DNA of 64,000 bases from Providencia rettgeri (GCF_023205015.1 NZ_CP096258.1:3596001-3660000); one strand, 5' to 3'; counted from the first letter of the stretch, positions 28,525-37,597 are shown. Program-made: numbers and translations. The notes: generated from the sequence alone by a model not told the origin.

Positions 28525-30372
28525 ATGGAGCAAAACCCGCAGTCGCAGCTTAAGCTACTCGTAACCAAGGGTAAAGAGCAAGGTTACTTAACCTATGCCG
28601 AGGTCAATGACCATCTGCCGGAAGATATCGTCGATTCAGACCAAATTGAAGATATCATTCAGATGATTAATGACATGGGCATCCAGGTCATGGAAGAAGC
28701 ACCTGATGCCGATGATTTAATTTTGGCTGAAAATACTTCCGATACTGATGAAGATGCAGCAGAAGCCGCTGCACAAGTGCTGTCCAGTGTTGAAAGTGAA
28801 ATCGGCCGCACGACCGACCCTGTCCGCATGTATATGCGTGAAATGGGCACCGTCGAGCTTCTCACACGAGAAGGCGAAATCGACATTGCAAAACGTATCG
28901 AGGATGGTATTAATCAGGTTCAGTGCTCTGTTGCTGAATATCCTGAAGCTATTACCTATCTCCTTGAGCAATATGACCGTGTTGAAGCAGGAGAAAGCCG
29001 TTTATCTGATTTAATCACCGGCTTTGTTGACCCTAACGCGGAAGAAGATCTCGCACCAACAGCAACTCACGTTGGCTCTGAATTACCACAAGCAGAGCTT
29101 GATAAAGACGATGACGAAGACGAAGAAGATGAAGACGCCGATGACAGCGATGACGATAACAGCATCGATCCTGAATTAGCGCGTCAAAAATTCTCTGATC
29201 TTCGTGAGCAATATGAAAAAACGCGTCAACATATTAAACAATATGGTCGTAGTGATGCGAAAACGGCTGCCGCTATTGAGCAGCTTTCCGAAGTATTTAA
29301 AGAGTTCCGTTTAGTTCCTAAGCAATTTGACTATTTGGTCAATAACATGCGTGAAATGATGGACAGAGTTCGCTTACAAGAGCGTACCATCATGAAACTG
29401 TGTGTTGAACAATGTAAGATGCCGAAGAAAAACTTCATTACTTTATTTAGTGGTAATGAGACCAGCGAAACTTGGTTAACTGCTGCAAAAGCAATGAACA
29501 AGCCTTGGTCAGAAAAACTACTTGAAGTTGAAGAAGAAATTCTACGTTGCCTGCAAAGACTGCGTCAAATTGAAGAAGAAACGGGTCTGACAATTGAACA
29601 AGTTAAAGATATCAACCGTCGTATGTCTATCGGTGAAGCAAAAGCACGCCGTGCGAAGAAAGAGATGGTTGAAGCAAACTTACGTCTGGTTATTTCTATC
29701 GCTAAGAAATACACCAACCGTGGCTTGCAGTTCCTTGACCTGATCCAAGAAGGTAATATCGGCCTGATGAAAGCCGTTGATAAGTTTGAATATCGCCGTG
29801 GTTATAAGTTCTCAACTTATGCAACTTGGTGGATCCGTCAGGCTATCACGCGTTCAATTGCTGACCAAGCACGTACTATTCGTATCCCGGTTCACATGAT
29901 TGAAACTATCAATAAACTGAACCGTATCTCTCGCCAAATGCTGCAAGAAATGGGCCGTGAGCCATCGCCAGAAGAACTGGCAGAACGCATGCTAATGCCG
30001 GAAGATAAAATTCGTAAAGTCCTGAAGATTGCTAAAGAACCAATCTCTATGGAAACCCCTATCGGTGATGATGAAGATTCACATTTAGGTGATTTTATTG
30101 AAGATACCACTTTAGAGCTGCCTTTAGACTCTGCAACGTCAGAAAGCTTACGCTCTGCAACTCACGAAGTGTTAGCAGGCTTAACCGCTCGTGAAGCAAA
30201 AGTGCTACGCATGCGTTTTGGTATCGACATGAATACTGACCACACCCTTGAGGAAGTCGGTAAGCAGTTTGATGTTACCCGTGAACGTATCCGTCAGATC
30301 GAAGCGAAAGCGTTACGTAAATTACGTCACCCAAGCCGCTCAGAAGTTCTGCGCAGCTTCCTTGACGAATAA
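28525..30372 (+). CDS. rpoD: RNA polymerase sigma-70 factor RpoD
   Basis: RpoD is the primary sigma factor, 615 aa (E. coli 613). Region 1.1 is at the N-terminus, followed by the long non-conserved insert with an acidic run (DKDDDEDEEDEDADD). Region 2 has DLIQEGNIGLMKAVDKFEYR and YATWWIRQAITR for -10 recognition and melting. Region 4 has the HTH ending VTRERIRQIEAKALRKL. A 186-bp gap after dnaG holds no gene. A strong terminator closes the operon and the conserved core block of the window. Confidence 0.99.
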   Translation: MEQNPQSQLKLLVTKGKEQGYLTYAEVNDHLPEDIVDSDQIEDIIQMINDMGIQVMEEAPDADDLILAENTSDTDEDAAEAAAQVLSSVESEIGRTTDPVRMYMREMGTVELLTREGEIDIAKRIEDGINQVQCSVAEYPEAITYLLEQYDRVEAGESRLSDLITGFVDPNAEEDLAPTATHVGSELPQAELDKDDDEDEEDEDADDSDDDNSIDPELARQKFSDLREQYEKTRQHIKQYGRSDAKTAAAIEQLSEVFKEFRLVPKQFDYLVNNMREMMDRVRLQERTIMKLCVEQCKMPKKNFITLFSGNETSETWLTAAKAMNKPWSEKLLEVEEEILRCLQRLRQIEEETGLTIEQVKDINRRMSIGEAKARRAKKEMVEANLRLVISIAKKYTNRGLQFLDLIQEGNIGLMKAVDKFEYRRGYKFSTYATWWIRQAITRSIADQARTIRIPVHMIETINKLNRISRQMLQEMGREPSPEELAERMLMPEDKIRKVLKIAKEPISMETPIGDDEDSHLGDFIEDTTLELPLDSATSESLRSATHEVLAGLTAREAKVLRMRFGIDMNTDHTLEEVGKQFDVTRERIRQIEAKALRKLRHPSRSEVLRSFLDE

Positions 30373-30388
30373 TTGATTTATTTATATC

Positions 30389-30420
30389 TAAAAACACCTG
30401 CTCCGGCAGGTGTTTTTTTA
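30389..30420 (+). terminator. Terminator of the rpsU-dnaG-rpoD operon
   Basis: Arms AAAACACCTGC (30391-30401) and GCAGGTGTTTT (30406-30416) flank a TCCG loop and are followed by more T. Confidence 0.93.
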
Positions 30421-30442
30421 TGGTCACTAAAACCATGGAAAG

Positions 30443-30835
30443 CTACACTACCGGTGTTTCATGCAAATAAACCCAAACACACTTTTCGGGTTCGACCCTG
30501 ATACATGCAGTCGAAATTCTTAACGACTCAATACCATTTATTTGCTGTTTTTCTTGATACTGAACCCAGCAATAGCCATTGTCTTCGCGCAATGGAATCA
30601 GATTAATACACTCTGTAGAAAATGATGTTCTAGCCCCGACATTCTGACTGAATAGCTGAGTCACTTCATTTAACCCAATACAATGGCCTTGTGTGGTAAC
30701 CATTTTGAAGTGCTCATCGAAACTGGCTAATAGAGGAGCCAAACTTTTATCACCATTTCTCCCCATAAAAACATTCTCAATTAAGACATGTACGTCCACA
30801 ACGCTTTGCAGCGCGCTTTCCATTGTTTCACTCAT
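30443..30835 (-). CDS. Small NTF2-like (SnoaL-type) protein of unknown function
   Basis: The 130 aa product lacks a signal peptide. Its pattern (N-terminal helix, LAPLLASFDEHFKMVTTQGHCIGLNEVTQLF, then beta strands ending VWVYLHETPVV) resembles NTF2-like/DUF4440 proteins. No catalytic residues can be named. Its ATG directly abuts the stop of the upstream MFS gene (TAAATG), so the two are translationally coupled and probably act on related substrates. The fold assignment is tentative. Confidence 0.6.
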   Translation of the reverse strand: MSETMESALQSVVDVHVLIENVFMGRNGDKSLAPLLASFDEHFKMVTTQGHCIGLNEVTQLFSQNVGARTSFSTECINLIPLREDNGYCWVQYQEKQQINGIESLRISTACIRVEPEKCVWVYLHETPVV

Positions 30836-32167
30836 TTATTTTTCCTTGATCACTGAAATTAATGAAAGTAACCCGAGTATTGATGCGATAAGAAACGTAT
30901 ATTGATAGCGTAATAAATCACTCGAAAAAGTCGTTAGGCTAAATATAGAAATAAATATGACGGCGCCAACACTAAATGCGACTTGTCGATTAATATTCCA
31001 CAATACGCTCCCTTGAAGTAAATCTTTGTCTTTGAAGTCCATCAGCGAGCTAATTTGTGCAGTATTGGCGCTCAATCCACCACCCATCCCCATCAATAAA
31101 TAAGCGATTATTAATAAATAGAGCTGACTTGAAGATGAAACCCAATAAAGCAGAAAAATACCAAGGCTATGTAATGTAATACCAATAATAAATAATTGTT
31201 TTTTCCCTATCTGCAAATAAAGGCGCCCACCAGTTACCATTGAAACTACCGCCCCCAATGCATATAGCACCATAAATAATCCTGTTTGTGCTGCGCTGAA
31301 TCCTATATTCTCTTGTAGATTAAAAATATTCAGTAAATTAACTCCCGTAAAAATACCGGGAACAGCATAGTAAACAATAAAAGCGTTACGCAAATTGGTG
31401 TTATTCAATAATTGAAAATTTAAAATAGGTTCTCGACATTTTTTGGCATATTTAAGATAAATAACAAATACGAGAGTTGAAGTAGCAAAACTCACCAAAG
31501 CCAATAATAAATTGTGATAGTCATTATAAAAAGAGAATGATAATAATAAGCTTAATAAACTTAAACTTACCATTATTAGCCCCAAAATATCTGGCTTTTC
31601 TCTTATTGCTTTCCCATCATTTTTTATCCAAACCCAGGCAAGTACGGCCGTTAGCAATGAAAAAGGTAAATTAGCATAAAAAACCCAATGCCAAGATAAA
31701 GAATCAATAATTAAACCACCAATGGCAGGTGAGAATGCAGGCGCAATTAACGCGACTGTCATAATCAATGTTGATATACGCTGACGATCATTATTTGGAA
31801 ATAATGCAAAAACGAGTGCCTGACCGACAGGAATTAATAACCCTCCCGCGGCTCCTTGGATAAAACGCCAAAAAATTAAACTATAAATTGAATCACTGCT
31901 CCCACTGAACCAAGCTGCAACAGAAAAAAGCAACATGGAATAGCAAAGTAGCTTTTGATTACCTAGCCTGCCTGCTAGCCATAAACTGATGGGCATCACC
32001 AGCACTAAACCTAAAATATAGCCATTGGCAACCCAAGCAACTTGAGATTGGCTCGCTGAAAATGACGATGCAATATCAGGTAATGCTATCGCCGACATAA
32101 AAATATTAATACAATCAATAAAGAAACCGAGTAAAAATACTGTGGCAATTTTGTATCGATAAGTCAT
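30836..32167 (-). CDS. MFS transporter, DHA2 (EmrB/QacA-like) type
   Basis: This is an inner-membrane, proton-driven exporter by family. It is 443 aa with about 12 to 14 hydrophobic segments. Early signatures include FFIDCINIFMSAIALPDI, WVANGYILGLVLVMPISLWLAGRLG and FIQGAAGGLLIPVGQALVFALFP, the DHA2 family style. ATG 32167 is chosen because GGAGG lies seven bases upstream and the start aligns with the first membrane helix; a longer frame would run into the divergent regulator gene. The substrate is unknown. The divergent LysR gene and shared operators suggest induction by the exported compound. Confidence 0.85.
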   Translation of the reverse strand: MTYRYKIATVFLLGFFIDCINIFMSAIALPDIASSFSASQSQVAWVANGYILGLVLVMPISLWLAGRLGNQKLLCYSMLLFSVAAWFSGSSDSIYSLIFWRFIQGAAGGLLIPVGQALVFALFPNNDRQRISTLIMTVALIAPAFSPAIGGLIIDSLSWHWVFYANLPFSLLTAVLAWVWIKNDGKAIREKPDILGLIMVSLSLLSLLLSFSFYNDYHNLLLALVSFATSTLVFVIYLKYAKKCREPILNFQLLNNTNLRNAFIVYYAVPGIFTGVNLLNIFNLQENIGFSAAQTGLFMVLYALGAVVSMVTGGRLYLQIGKKQLFIIGITLHSLGIFLLYWVSSSSQLYLLIIAYLLMGMGGGLSANTAQISSLMDFKDKDLLQGSVLWNINRQVAFSVGAVIFISIFSLTTFSSDLLRYQYTFLIASILGLLSLISVIKEK

Positions 32168-32183
32168 GGACTTCCTCCGGCGG

Positions 32184-32211
32184 CAAAGAATAGATTTAAG
32201 TACTTTCTTTG
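32184..32211. promoter_or_regulatory. Inverted repeat upstream of the MFS gene
   Basis: CAAAGAA (32184-32190) and TTCTTTG (32205-32211) are perfect arms with 14 bp between. It lies just upstream of the MFS ribosome site and could be a second regulator-binding or promoter-overlapping site. Confidence 0.45.
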
Positions 32212-32232
32212 TCGATATAAGGGAGGTAACAT

Positions 32233-32257
32233 GATTGTTTAATAAAAAAGAACAATC
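32233..32257. promoter_or_regulatory. LysR-type operator, T-N11-A dyad
   Basis: GATTGTT (32233-32239) and AACAATC (32251-32257) are perfect arms around exactly 11 bp, the classical LysR recognition geometry. It ends 9 bp before the regulator's ATG, in the 99-bp divergent interval. Confidence 0.7.
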
Positions 32258-32266
32258 GCCACCATT

Positions 32267-33166
32267 ATGCAAAAAAATCTCAAAAAGATTATCAGCTTTC
32301 TACAAGTTGTTGACTCCGGTTCATTCACGAAAGCCGCAGATATTTTAGGGCTAAGCCGCTCTATGGTTAGTGTGGATATCAAACAATTAGAAACTCAGCT
32401 CAATGTGAGCTTGCTGACACGAAATACGCGGAATATTGCATTAACAGAAGTGGGAAAACATTTCTATGACGACTTTAAACGTATTCAAAGTCAAATAGAT
32501 GAAGCTTTCGAAAAAAGCCAAAATTTAGGCACTAATATTGTAGGTTTGCTGCGCTTTTCATCAACGAGTGAGTTTGGCCAACGTTTTATTTTGCCACTAC
32601 TTCCTGAATTTTGCCGCCTTTATCCTAAGCTAAGGTTACAGTATTCATTTAACTCATCCTTAGATGACCTTATCACAGAGAAACTCGATTTATCTATTCG
32701 GTTAGGTAATTTAAAAAATTCATCCCATAAAATGAAAAAACTGGGTGAATATGAAATTTACTTAGTTGCCACCCCTGAATTTCTAAAAAAACACCCAATC
32801 AAACAACTCACTGATTTAGCAAATGTTCCATGGATTAACCATGCGTTATTAAACTGGCAAGATCCGCAATATTTTTTACAGAACGCAAAAAATGAAAAAT
32901 ATTACTTACCTCTAATTAAAAACCAATACGAGTCTAATTCTGCCGCCGTTATTCACCATATGGTGTTAGCCTCATTAGGTATTGCAATATGCCCAGCTTG
33001 GATGGTTGATGATGACTTGCGGTATGAACGCTTAGTACATGTATTACCTGAATACCGTTTGCCGAAACAAAATATTCAATTACTTTACCCAAGTACTTTT
33101 GTTTTACCGGCTAAGACCCGTGCTTTTATTGATTACTTAGCAGATAAATTAGCGGTAAAGAAATAA
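32267..33166 (+). CDS. LysR-family transcriptional regulator
   Basis: The protein is 299 aa. The N-terminal winged HTH covers residues 1-62 (FLQVVDSGSFTKAADILGLSRSMVSVDIKQLE). A linker helix and a periplasmic-binding-like effector domain follow (about 90-290; FSSTSEFGQRFILPLLPEF, GIAICPAWMVDDDL). It resembles the CrgA/YafC-like branch. Divergent transcription from the MFS gene and the T-N11-A dyad make it the likely local regulator of the exporter and of itself. The effector is unknown. Confidence 0.9.
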   Translation: MQKNLKKIISFLQVVDSGSFTKAADILGLSRSMVSVDIKQLETQLNVSLLTRNTRNIALTEVGKHFYDDFKRIQSQIDEAFEKSQNLGTNIVGLLRFSSTSEFGQRFILPLLPEFCRLYPKLRLQYSFNSSLDDLITEKLDLSIRLGNLKNSSHKMKKLGEYEIYLVATPEFLKKHPIKQLTDLANVPWINHALLNWQDPQYFLQNAKNEKYYLPLIKNQYESNSAAVIHHMVLASLGIAICPAWMVDDDLRYERLVHVLPEYRLPKQNIQLLYPSTFVLPAKTRAFIDYLADKLAVKK

Positions 33167-33217
33167 AAATAGGTCGATTCAATGTTTCTAAAATAGAGAT
33201 TTCTAATCTACCACAGT

Positions 33218-33272
33218 ATAATAGCCATTTTCCTAATCGGAAATGGCTATTATGCCTTCCATGGCATAATAG
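33218..33272. terminator. Two overlapping, mutually exclusive hairpins between convergent genes
   Basis: ATAATAGCCATTT (33218-33230) pairs with AAATGGCTATTAT (33241-33253). CTATTATGCC (33247-33256) pairs with GGCATAATAG (33263-33272). The shared middle segment can join only one stem at a time. It lies between the LysR gene and the hdeB-like gene, so it probably ends both transcripts, although U-tracts are weak. Confidence 0.55.
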
Positions 33273-33278
33273 TTTGCT

Positions 33279-33578
33279 TTACTTCTTAGATGCTAAATAA
33301 TCTTGCAGAGTACCTTCCGGTTTTTTCTTACAAAACTCAACAATCTGAGGGACTTCAGCAACACTTTGCTCTGTTAGTGAAACATAATCTCCACCTTTAA
33401 ATTGCGTTTCTTGGTTTGTTACCCATAACGCAATAGGTGCCCAGCTTTGAGGATCTAAATTAATAAATTGCTGACAAGTCATATTCTCAGGTGTAACCGT
33501 ATTTTTGTCTGCTGCCATTGAGTTAAATGAAATTGTAGATACAGCAAATAATACGCTAGATATAATAACCTTTCTCAT
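33279..33578 (-). CDS. hdeB: HdeB-like periplasmic acid-stress chaperone
   Basis: This HdeA/HdeB-family protein would bind unfolding periplasmic proteins at low pH. It is 99 aa from ATG 33578 (GGAG seven bases upstream). The signal peptide MRKVIISSVLFAV...NSMA precedes a mature part of about 76 aa. Two cysteines (ENMTCQQF and VEFCKKK) would form the single family disulfide. The pattern MTCQQFINLDPQSWAPIALW and GGDYVSLTEQSVAEVPQIVEFC is closer to HdeB than HdeA. No HdeA or HdeD neighbour is present. Acid protection is inferred from family. Confidence 0.85.
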   Translation of the reverse strand: MRKVIISSVLFAVSTISFNSMAADKNTVTPENMTCQQFINLDPQSWAPIALWVTNQETQFKGGDYVSLTEQSVAEVPQIVEFCKKKPEGTLQDYLASKK

Positions 33579-33998
33579 TTTGAACTCCATTGGAAATTTT
33601 AAATATAGGATTATGTAGCCATCTATTATTAGCATATTATTTATATAAATTATATATTCTAATTTTGATGATTAATTTCATACTGAGTTAAACATTTTAA
33701 TAATGAACATTAAAAATAATCAGCTATAAATAAAAACAAAATAAGACCATCAATAAATGATTTATTTTATGTGAAATCCACTTATAAAAGTGCCTATAAA
33801 TATTTAGTTATACTATTTTCACCTCCATCTCTACAATGTCTTTTATTGGCTCATTTATACAAAAGAAATACGGACCAGTTAGATATAAAAATTATATCTA
33901 ACTGATTAAAAATTTTAATTTTAAATGAGTATCTACGATAATAAAATATGATTTACCATCTTGATACTTATACTTCAAAAAACGCAGGATGACTCTGT
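33579..33998. other. AT-rich intergenic region with a perfect hairpin
   Basis: This is 420 bp without a gene. Apart from the presumed hdeB promoter at its left end, the only structure seen is the 13-bp hairpin at 33876-33904. Confidence 0.5.
33876..33904. repeat. Perfect 13-bp inverted repeat with 3-nt loop
   Basis: CAGTTAGATATAA (33876-33888), AAA loop, then TTATATCTAACTG (33892-33904). It lies 95 bp beyond the stop of the leftward binding-protein gene and about 300 bp upstream of hdeB. It may be the terminator of the former or an operator for the latter; there is no U-tract. Confidence 0.6.
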
Positions 33999-35099
33999 TT
34001 ATAAACTCACCCAAAACACGCCAGTTTCTCGGATCTCTGTAAATTGATTTTGGAATTCGACTAAGTTTTGTTCTGGATTTAATGCGCTAAATCGTTCTGG
34101 ATGCATAAATTTAGCCATAGCTTCAATGGCAAATATATTCATCGGATTGTTGTAAAAATTATGGTAAATCGCCATAACGCGCTTTTCTTTAACTGCCGTT
34201 AATGATGAGATCCCTTGTCTATCCATTAATACTGATAACTGCTTCTGCACGTTAGCTTTATTTGCATTATATCCTAAGCTTACTGCGAGCGAGCGACGAT
34301 TAAAGTTGTGCCAATCGGCGCCTGTCAGTAAATAATATTCTGGGTTTAATGTAATAATATTCTCAATGGAACTTTCAGCCCCTTTTGCAGGGAAGCTATC
34401 TGCAACAACATTATTTCCGCCTGCTAGGGCCGCTAAAGAACCGTAACCTGAACGACCATAAAGTTGACAACAACTATCCGTAAATAACCCTGCATTCGCT
34501 TCAATCAAGACAGTTGGAAATGGTTGAGATAATTGGCTTTCAATCGCATCTAATTTTTCGTGGTACAGCTTTGCAAATCGTTCCGCTCTTTCTTGTGTTC
34601 CTAATAACTCACCTAATAATAAAATACTTTTTGGCGTGTTTTTCGCGATATCCATTCGAAAATCAATAAAAATGACTTGGATACCAGCTGCTTCAAGTTG
34701 CGGTAAAATTTGGCTATCACGCATCGCGCCATAATTAGCCTTATGCATAATTACCACATCAGGCATTAGCTCGATCAGTTTTTCAACTTGGAGGCCGGCT
34801 TCACGAGTTTTCTTTAACGTTGGAATTTGGCCTAATTCAGGCAACACACTGAAATAAGCTTGTTTTAAATCTGGTGCGTACTGTGTAAGTGAATCACTCC
34901 AACCCGCAATACTGGATATCCCTCTTTTACCCGCAGCAATATCCACGGACAAAATATCACGGCTATCCACCAGAAATAACTTTTCAACGGGAAGATTAAC
35001 GGTGACTTCACGGCCTTGTAAGTCAGTGATCACCGTCGGCGTTTTTGCCTGTGCCCAAAGACTTAATATGCACAATAATCCTGTGAGAAATAATTTCAT
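33999..35099 (-). CDS. Periplasmic binding protein of an iron-siderophore/cobalamin-type ABC transporter
   Basis: This is a TroA/FecB-superfamily solute-binding protein, 366 aa. The signal peptide is MKLFLTGLLCILSLWAQA. Typical features are ITDLQGREVTVNLPVEK at the mature N-terminus, LIELMPDVVIMHKANYGAM and the C-terminal lobe LNPEYYLLTGADWHNF. It follows the IutA-like receptor gene after 83 bp that contain a hairpin. No permease or ATPase follows, so it must use components encoded elsewhere, possibly the FecCD-type pair at 38.8-40.5 kb. The ligand is unknown. Confidence 0.82.
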   Translation of the reverse strand: MKLFLTGLLCILSLWAQAKTPTVITDLQGREVTVNLPVEKLFLVDSRDILSVDIAAGKRGISSIAGWSDSLTQYAPDLKQAYFSVLPELGQIPTLKKTREAGLQVEKLIELMPDVVIMHKANYGAMRDSQILPQLEAAGIQVIFIDFRMDIAKNTPKSILLLGELLGTQERAERFAKLYHEKLDAIESQLSQPFPTVLIEANAGLFTDSCCQLYGRSGYGSLAALAGGNNVVADSFPAKGAESSIENIITLNPEYYLLTGADWHNFNRRSLAVSLGYNANKANVQKQLSVLMDRQGISSLTAVKEKRVMAIYHNFYNNPMNIFAIEAMAKFMHPERFSALNPEQNLVEFQNQFTEIRETGVFWVSL

Positions 35100-35138
35100 G
35101 GAAAATCTTTTACCTTAAATTTAAAGAGGTTGCTATGA

Positions 35139-35165
35139 ATAAAGCCACTGTGAAGTGGCTTATTT
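35139..35165. terminator. Hairpin between the IutA-like receptor and the binding protein
   Basis: AAGCCACT and AGTGGCTT (35142-35161 overall) around a GTGA loop, with AT-rich extension. The T-run is on the plus strand; the leftward transcript has only TTTATT, so partial attenuation or an mRNA-processing hairpin is more likely than a full stop. Confidence 0.45.
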
Positions 35166-35182
35166 TTGACTAAAACATCCAA

Positions 35183-37384
35183 CTAGAACGTCACACTGTA
35201 ATTCAGAGCAAAGGTTCGACCACGGCCTTTATAATCGTACAGGTTTGCAGCACCGTATTTAGGGCTATATAAGCTTTGTGCTCGTTGCCCCCAAATTGTG
35301 GAGTAATTTTTATCCAGTAAGTTTTCAACTGCAAAACTGACTTTACCCACTGGCAACATATAACTTCCTAATAAATCAACGGTATTATAGCCATCAAGTT
35401 TCTTACCAGCCGCATCCGTTAAATTGAACGTTTGTTGGCTTTGTAAGCGTAGTGCCCAATCATTCGGTTCCCAACCAATATAAGCATTCACTTTTGACGG
35501 GCTCGCGAAGTCAACACTCCATTTTTCCCAGCTACCATCCACTTTAGTTTCTGATTTTTGTAGATTGAAATTACTTCCTACACTCCAATCTGAATCAGCA
35601 AAGAAGTAATCCACCGCGCCTTCAACCCCATAAATACGGCGTTTATCGGTTTTCATATAGATGCTCATGTCATCTTTATTAATGCCGTAGCTTCTATCAG
35701 ATAATGAATAATAGGTAGCAACTTGCGTGCGCAGGTTTTCCCCTGTATAGCGCCATCCTAACTCAAAGGAATTAACCTTGATTCCTTTTACCTTGGTATC
35801 ATTAATGTTAACACTTTTATTTAGATGATAGTGGCCATTGGCATCTGGAGTCTTCGCATAGTCACCAGTTCCGTAATACTTAGCAATATCAGGAATTTCA
35901 AAACCTTGAGAGAAATTAAACCATGTTTGTTGCTCTTCGGTTAGGTTAACCAGCAGCCCTGCGTTAAACAGTAAGTTGTTGTAATCCGTTTTCCCACCCG
36001 GTACTGCATCGGCTGATTTACCTTTGCCGTTAGCAATGGCTTCTTGCTGTGCATAACCAATAAAATCATCCACTTTATTTTCTGTGTACTGATAACGCAC
36101 ACCACCGCTTAATGTGAACATTGGCGTAATGTCATAACTACTTTGTAAAAATGTCGCCATATTCGTCGTGGTATAGCTTGGATAGCGGCCAATTTGGAAA
36201 GCTTTAGTTAAGTCCATTCCCCCGGATTCTTTCGCTTTATCTAAATCAAAAAACATTTGATTCGCGCGAAATTGCTCATGCTCTGCATCCACACCATAAG
36301 TTAACGTTAATTCATCGATAGGTTGGCTATTGAACGTCAGCTTGGTTCCATAAAAATTGGTTTTTTGATCCGATGAGCTGATACTTGTAACATCTTTGCC
36401 AGTCAGAGTTGGGAAGGGATAAAACTTTTTTGATTCATCACGATAATAAACCTGTGCAACAAAATCCTGCCCAAATACATCTGCATTTGAATATTGTAAA
36501 TTGAGCAAATTACGCTCAGTTCCCGGCAAACGGTCAGAACTTAATTTACTGCTGTTATAAGCTTCACCTTGCCCTTTAACCGCGGAAAAATTTTTTCCTA
36601 AATAGAGGCCGTGTTTACCATCAGACTCACTTTTATAATGCTGATAAACAGCTTGAACCTGTTGTTTTTCATCGATTTTGATAGTGCCTGACGCCATCAC
36701 ATCCAAGCGATCAGAAAATTGTAACCCTGTTTGGGTATTATCGATATTAATCGCATTACCTTTACCATCATACCAACCACCATAGCGTTGATAAGCAACA
36801 GAAACACGTCCGTGAGCATTCTCATTACCACCACTTACTGCTGCAGCAATATTTTCATCGTGATCTTTACCATTGTTAAAGCCTGTTTTTCCACCTAATT
36901 GCAGGGAAACTTGTTTTTCTTCTTGGCCTTTTTTCGTCACAATATTAATCAAGCCGCCGCTGCTACCGCCACCGTACATCGCCGTAGCACCTGAAATAAC
37001 TTCGATATGGTTAATATTAAAAGGATCGATGGAATCTAATTGGCGACTATCACTACGAGAAGAGTTAAGGCGTACCCCATCCACCATAACAATCATTGAA
37101 CGGCCACGCATATTCATGCCATAGTTTGTCCGCCCTTGGCCGCTGACACTCATTCCTGGAATAAGCTGCGCTAAAATATCTTTTAACTCTTTTCCACCTT
37201 CAGCTTGCTGTTCAATTTCAGCATTATCAATCACCCATGTGGTTTGTGCCATTTCTGAAACTGATTTATACCCACGCGTAGCGGATACGGTTATGGATTC
37301 TTCTTTTTTATCAGCGGCAAATACGGAGGGAGAAAAAAAGGGTAGAAAGCAAGGGGAGATAATAAATAAATGCTTTATTTTCAT
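35183..37384 (-). CDS. IutA-like TonB-dependent siderophore receptor
   Basis: This is a 22-strand outer-membrane barrel with a plug, 733 aa, signal peptide ending SVFA. The TonB box region is ESITVSA. The plug has EMAQTTWVIDNAEIEQQ, GMNMRGRSMIVMVDGVRLN and SSRSDSRQLDSIDPFNINHIEV followed by GGGSSGGLINIVTKKG. These and the C-terminal LYDYKGRGRTFALNYSVTF closely resemble the aerobactin receptor IutA as recalled. No aerobactin synthesis genes (iucABCD) are present, so it probably captures siderophores made by others. An AT-rich 213-bp upstream region has only a weak Fur-like sequence. Confidence 0.87.
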   Translation of the reverse strand: MKIKHLFIISPCFLPFFSPSVFAADKKEESITVSATRGYKSVSEMAQTTWVIDNAEIEQQAEGGKELKDILAQLIPGMSVSGQGRTNYGMNMRGRSMIVMVDGVRLNSSRSDSRQLDSIDPFNINHIEVISGATAMYGGGSSGGLINIVTKKGQEEKQVSLQLGGKTGFNNGKDHDENIAAAVSGGNENAHGRVSVAYQRYGGWYDGKGNAINIDNTQTGLQFSDRLDVMASGTIKIDEKQQVQAVYQHYKSESDGKHGLYLGKNFSAVKGQGEAYNSSKLSSDRLPGTERNLLNLQYSNADVFGQDFVAQVYYRDESKKFYPFPTLTGKDVTSISSSDQKTNFYGTKLTFNSQPIDELTLTYGVDAEHEQFRANQMFFDLDKAKESGGMDLTKAFQIGRYPSYTTTNMATFLQSSYDITPMFTLSGGVRYQYTENKVDDFIGYAQQEAIANGKGKSADAVPGGKTDYNNLLFNAGLLVNLTEEQQTWFNFSQGFEIPDIAKYYGTGDYAKTPDANGHYHLNKSVNINDTKVKGIKVNSFELGWRYTGENLRTQVATYYSLSDRSYGINKDDMSIYMKTDKRRIYGVEGAVDYFFADSDWSVGSNFNLQKSETKVDGSWEKWSVDFASPSKVNAYIGWEPNDWALRLQSQQTFNLTDAAGKKLDGYNTVDLLGSYMLPVGKVSFAVENLLDKNYSTIWGQRAQSLYSPKYGAANLYDYKGRGRTFALNYSVTF

Positions 37385-37597
37385 TAAATTAAACCTTTAC
37401 ATTATTAAAATCGCTGTTATTGATTATAAAAATAAATCACAATATATAATTAAATTACTGTTTATTATTTTATCAAATAATTATTAACAACAGTAACTAA
37501 GAATCAAGATAAATATAAGAATTATTATTATTAACAGCAAGAAATGAAAGGTTATTCAGTACTAATCACGCATCCTTGCGCAAAGTTTTCCTATTAA

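Noticed and set aside
37470..37488. Fur box upstream of the IutA-like receptor
   Set aside because: Only about 10 of 19 positions match the consensus in a very AT-rich stretch; too weak to annotate, though iron control is expected.
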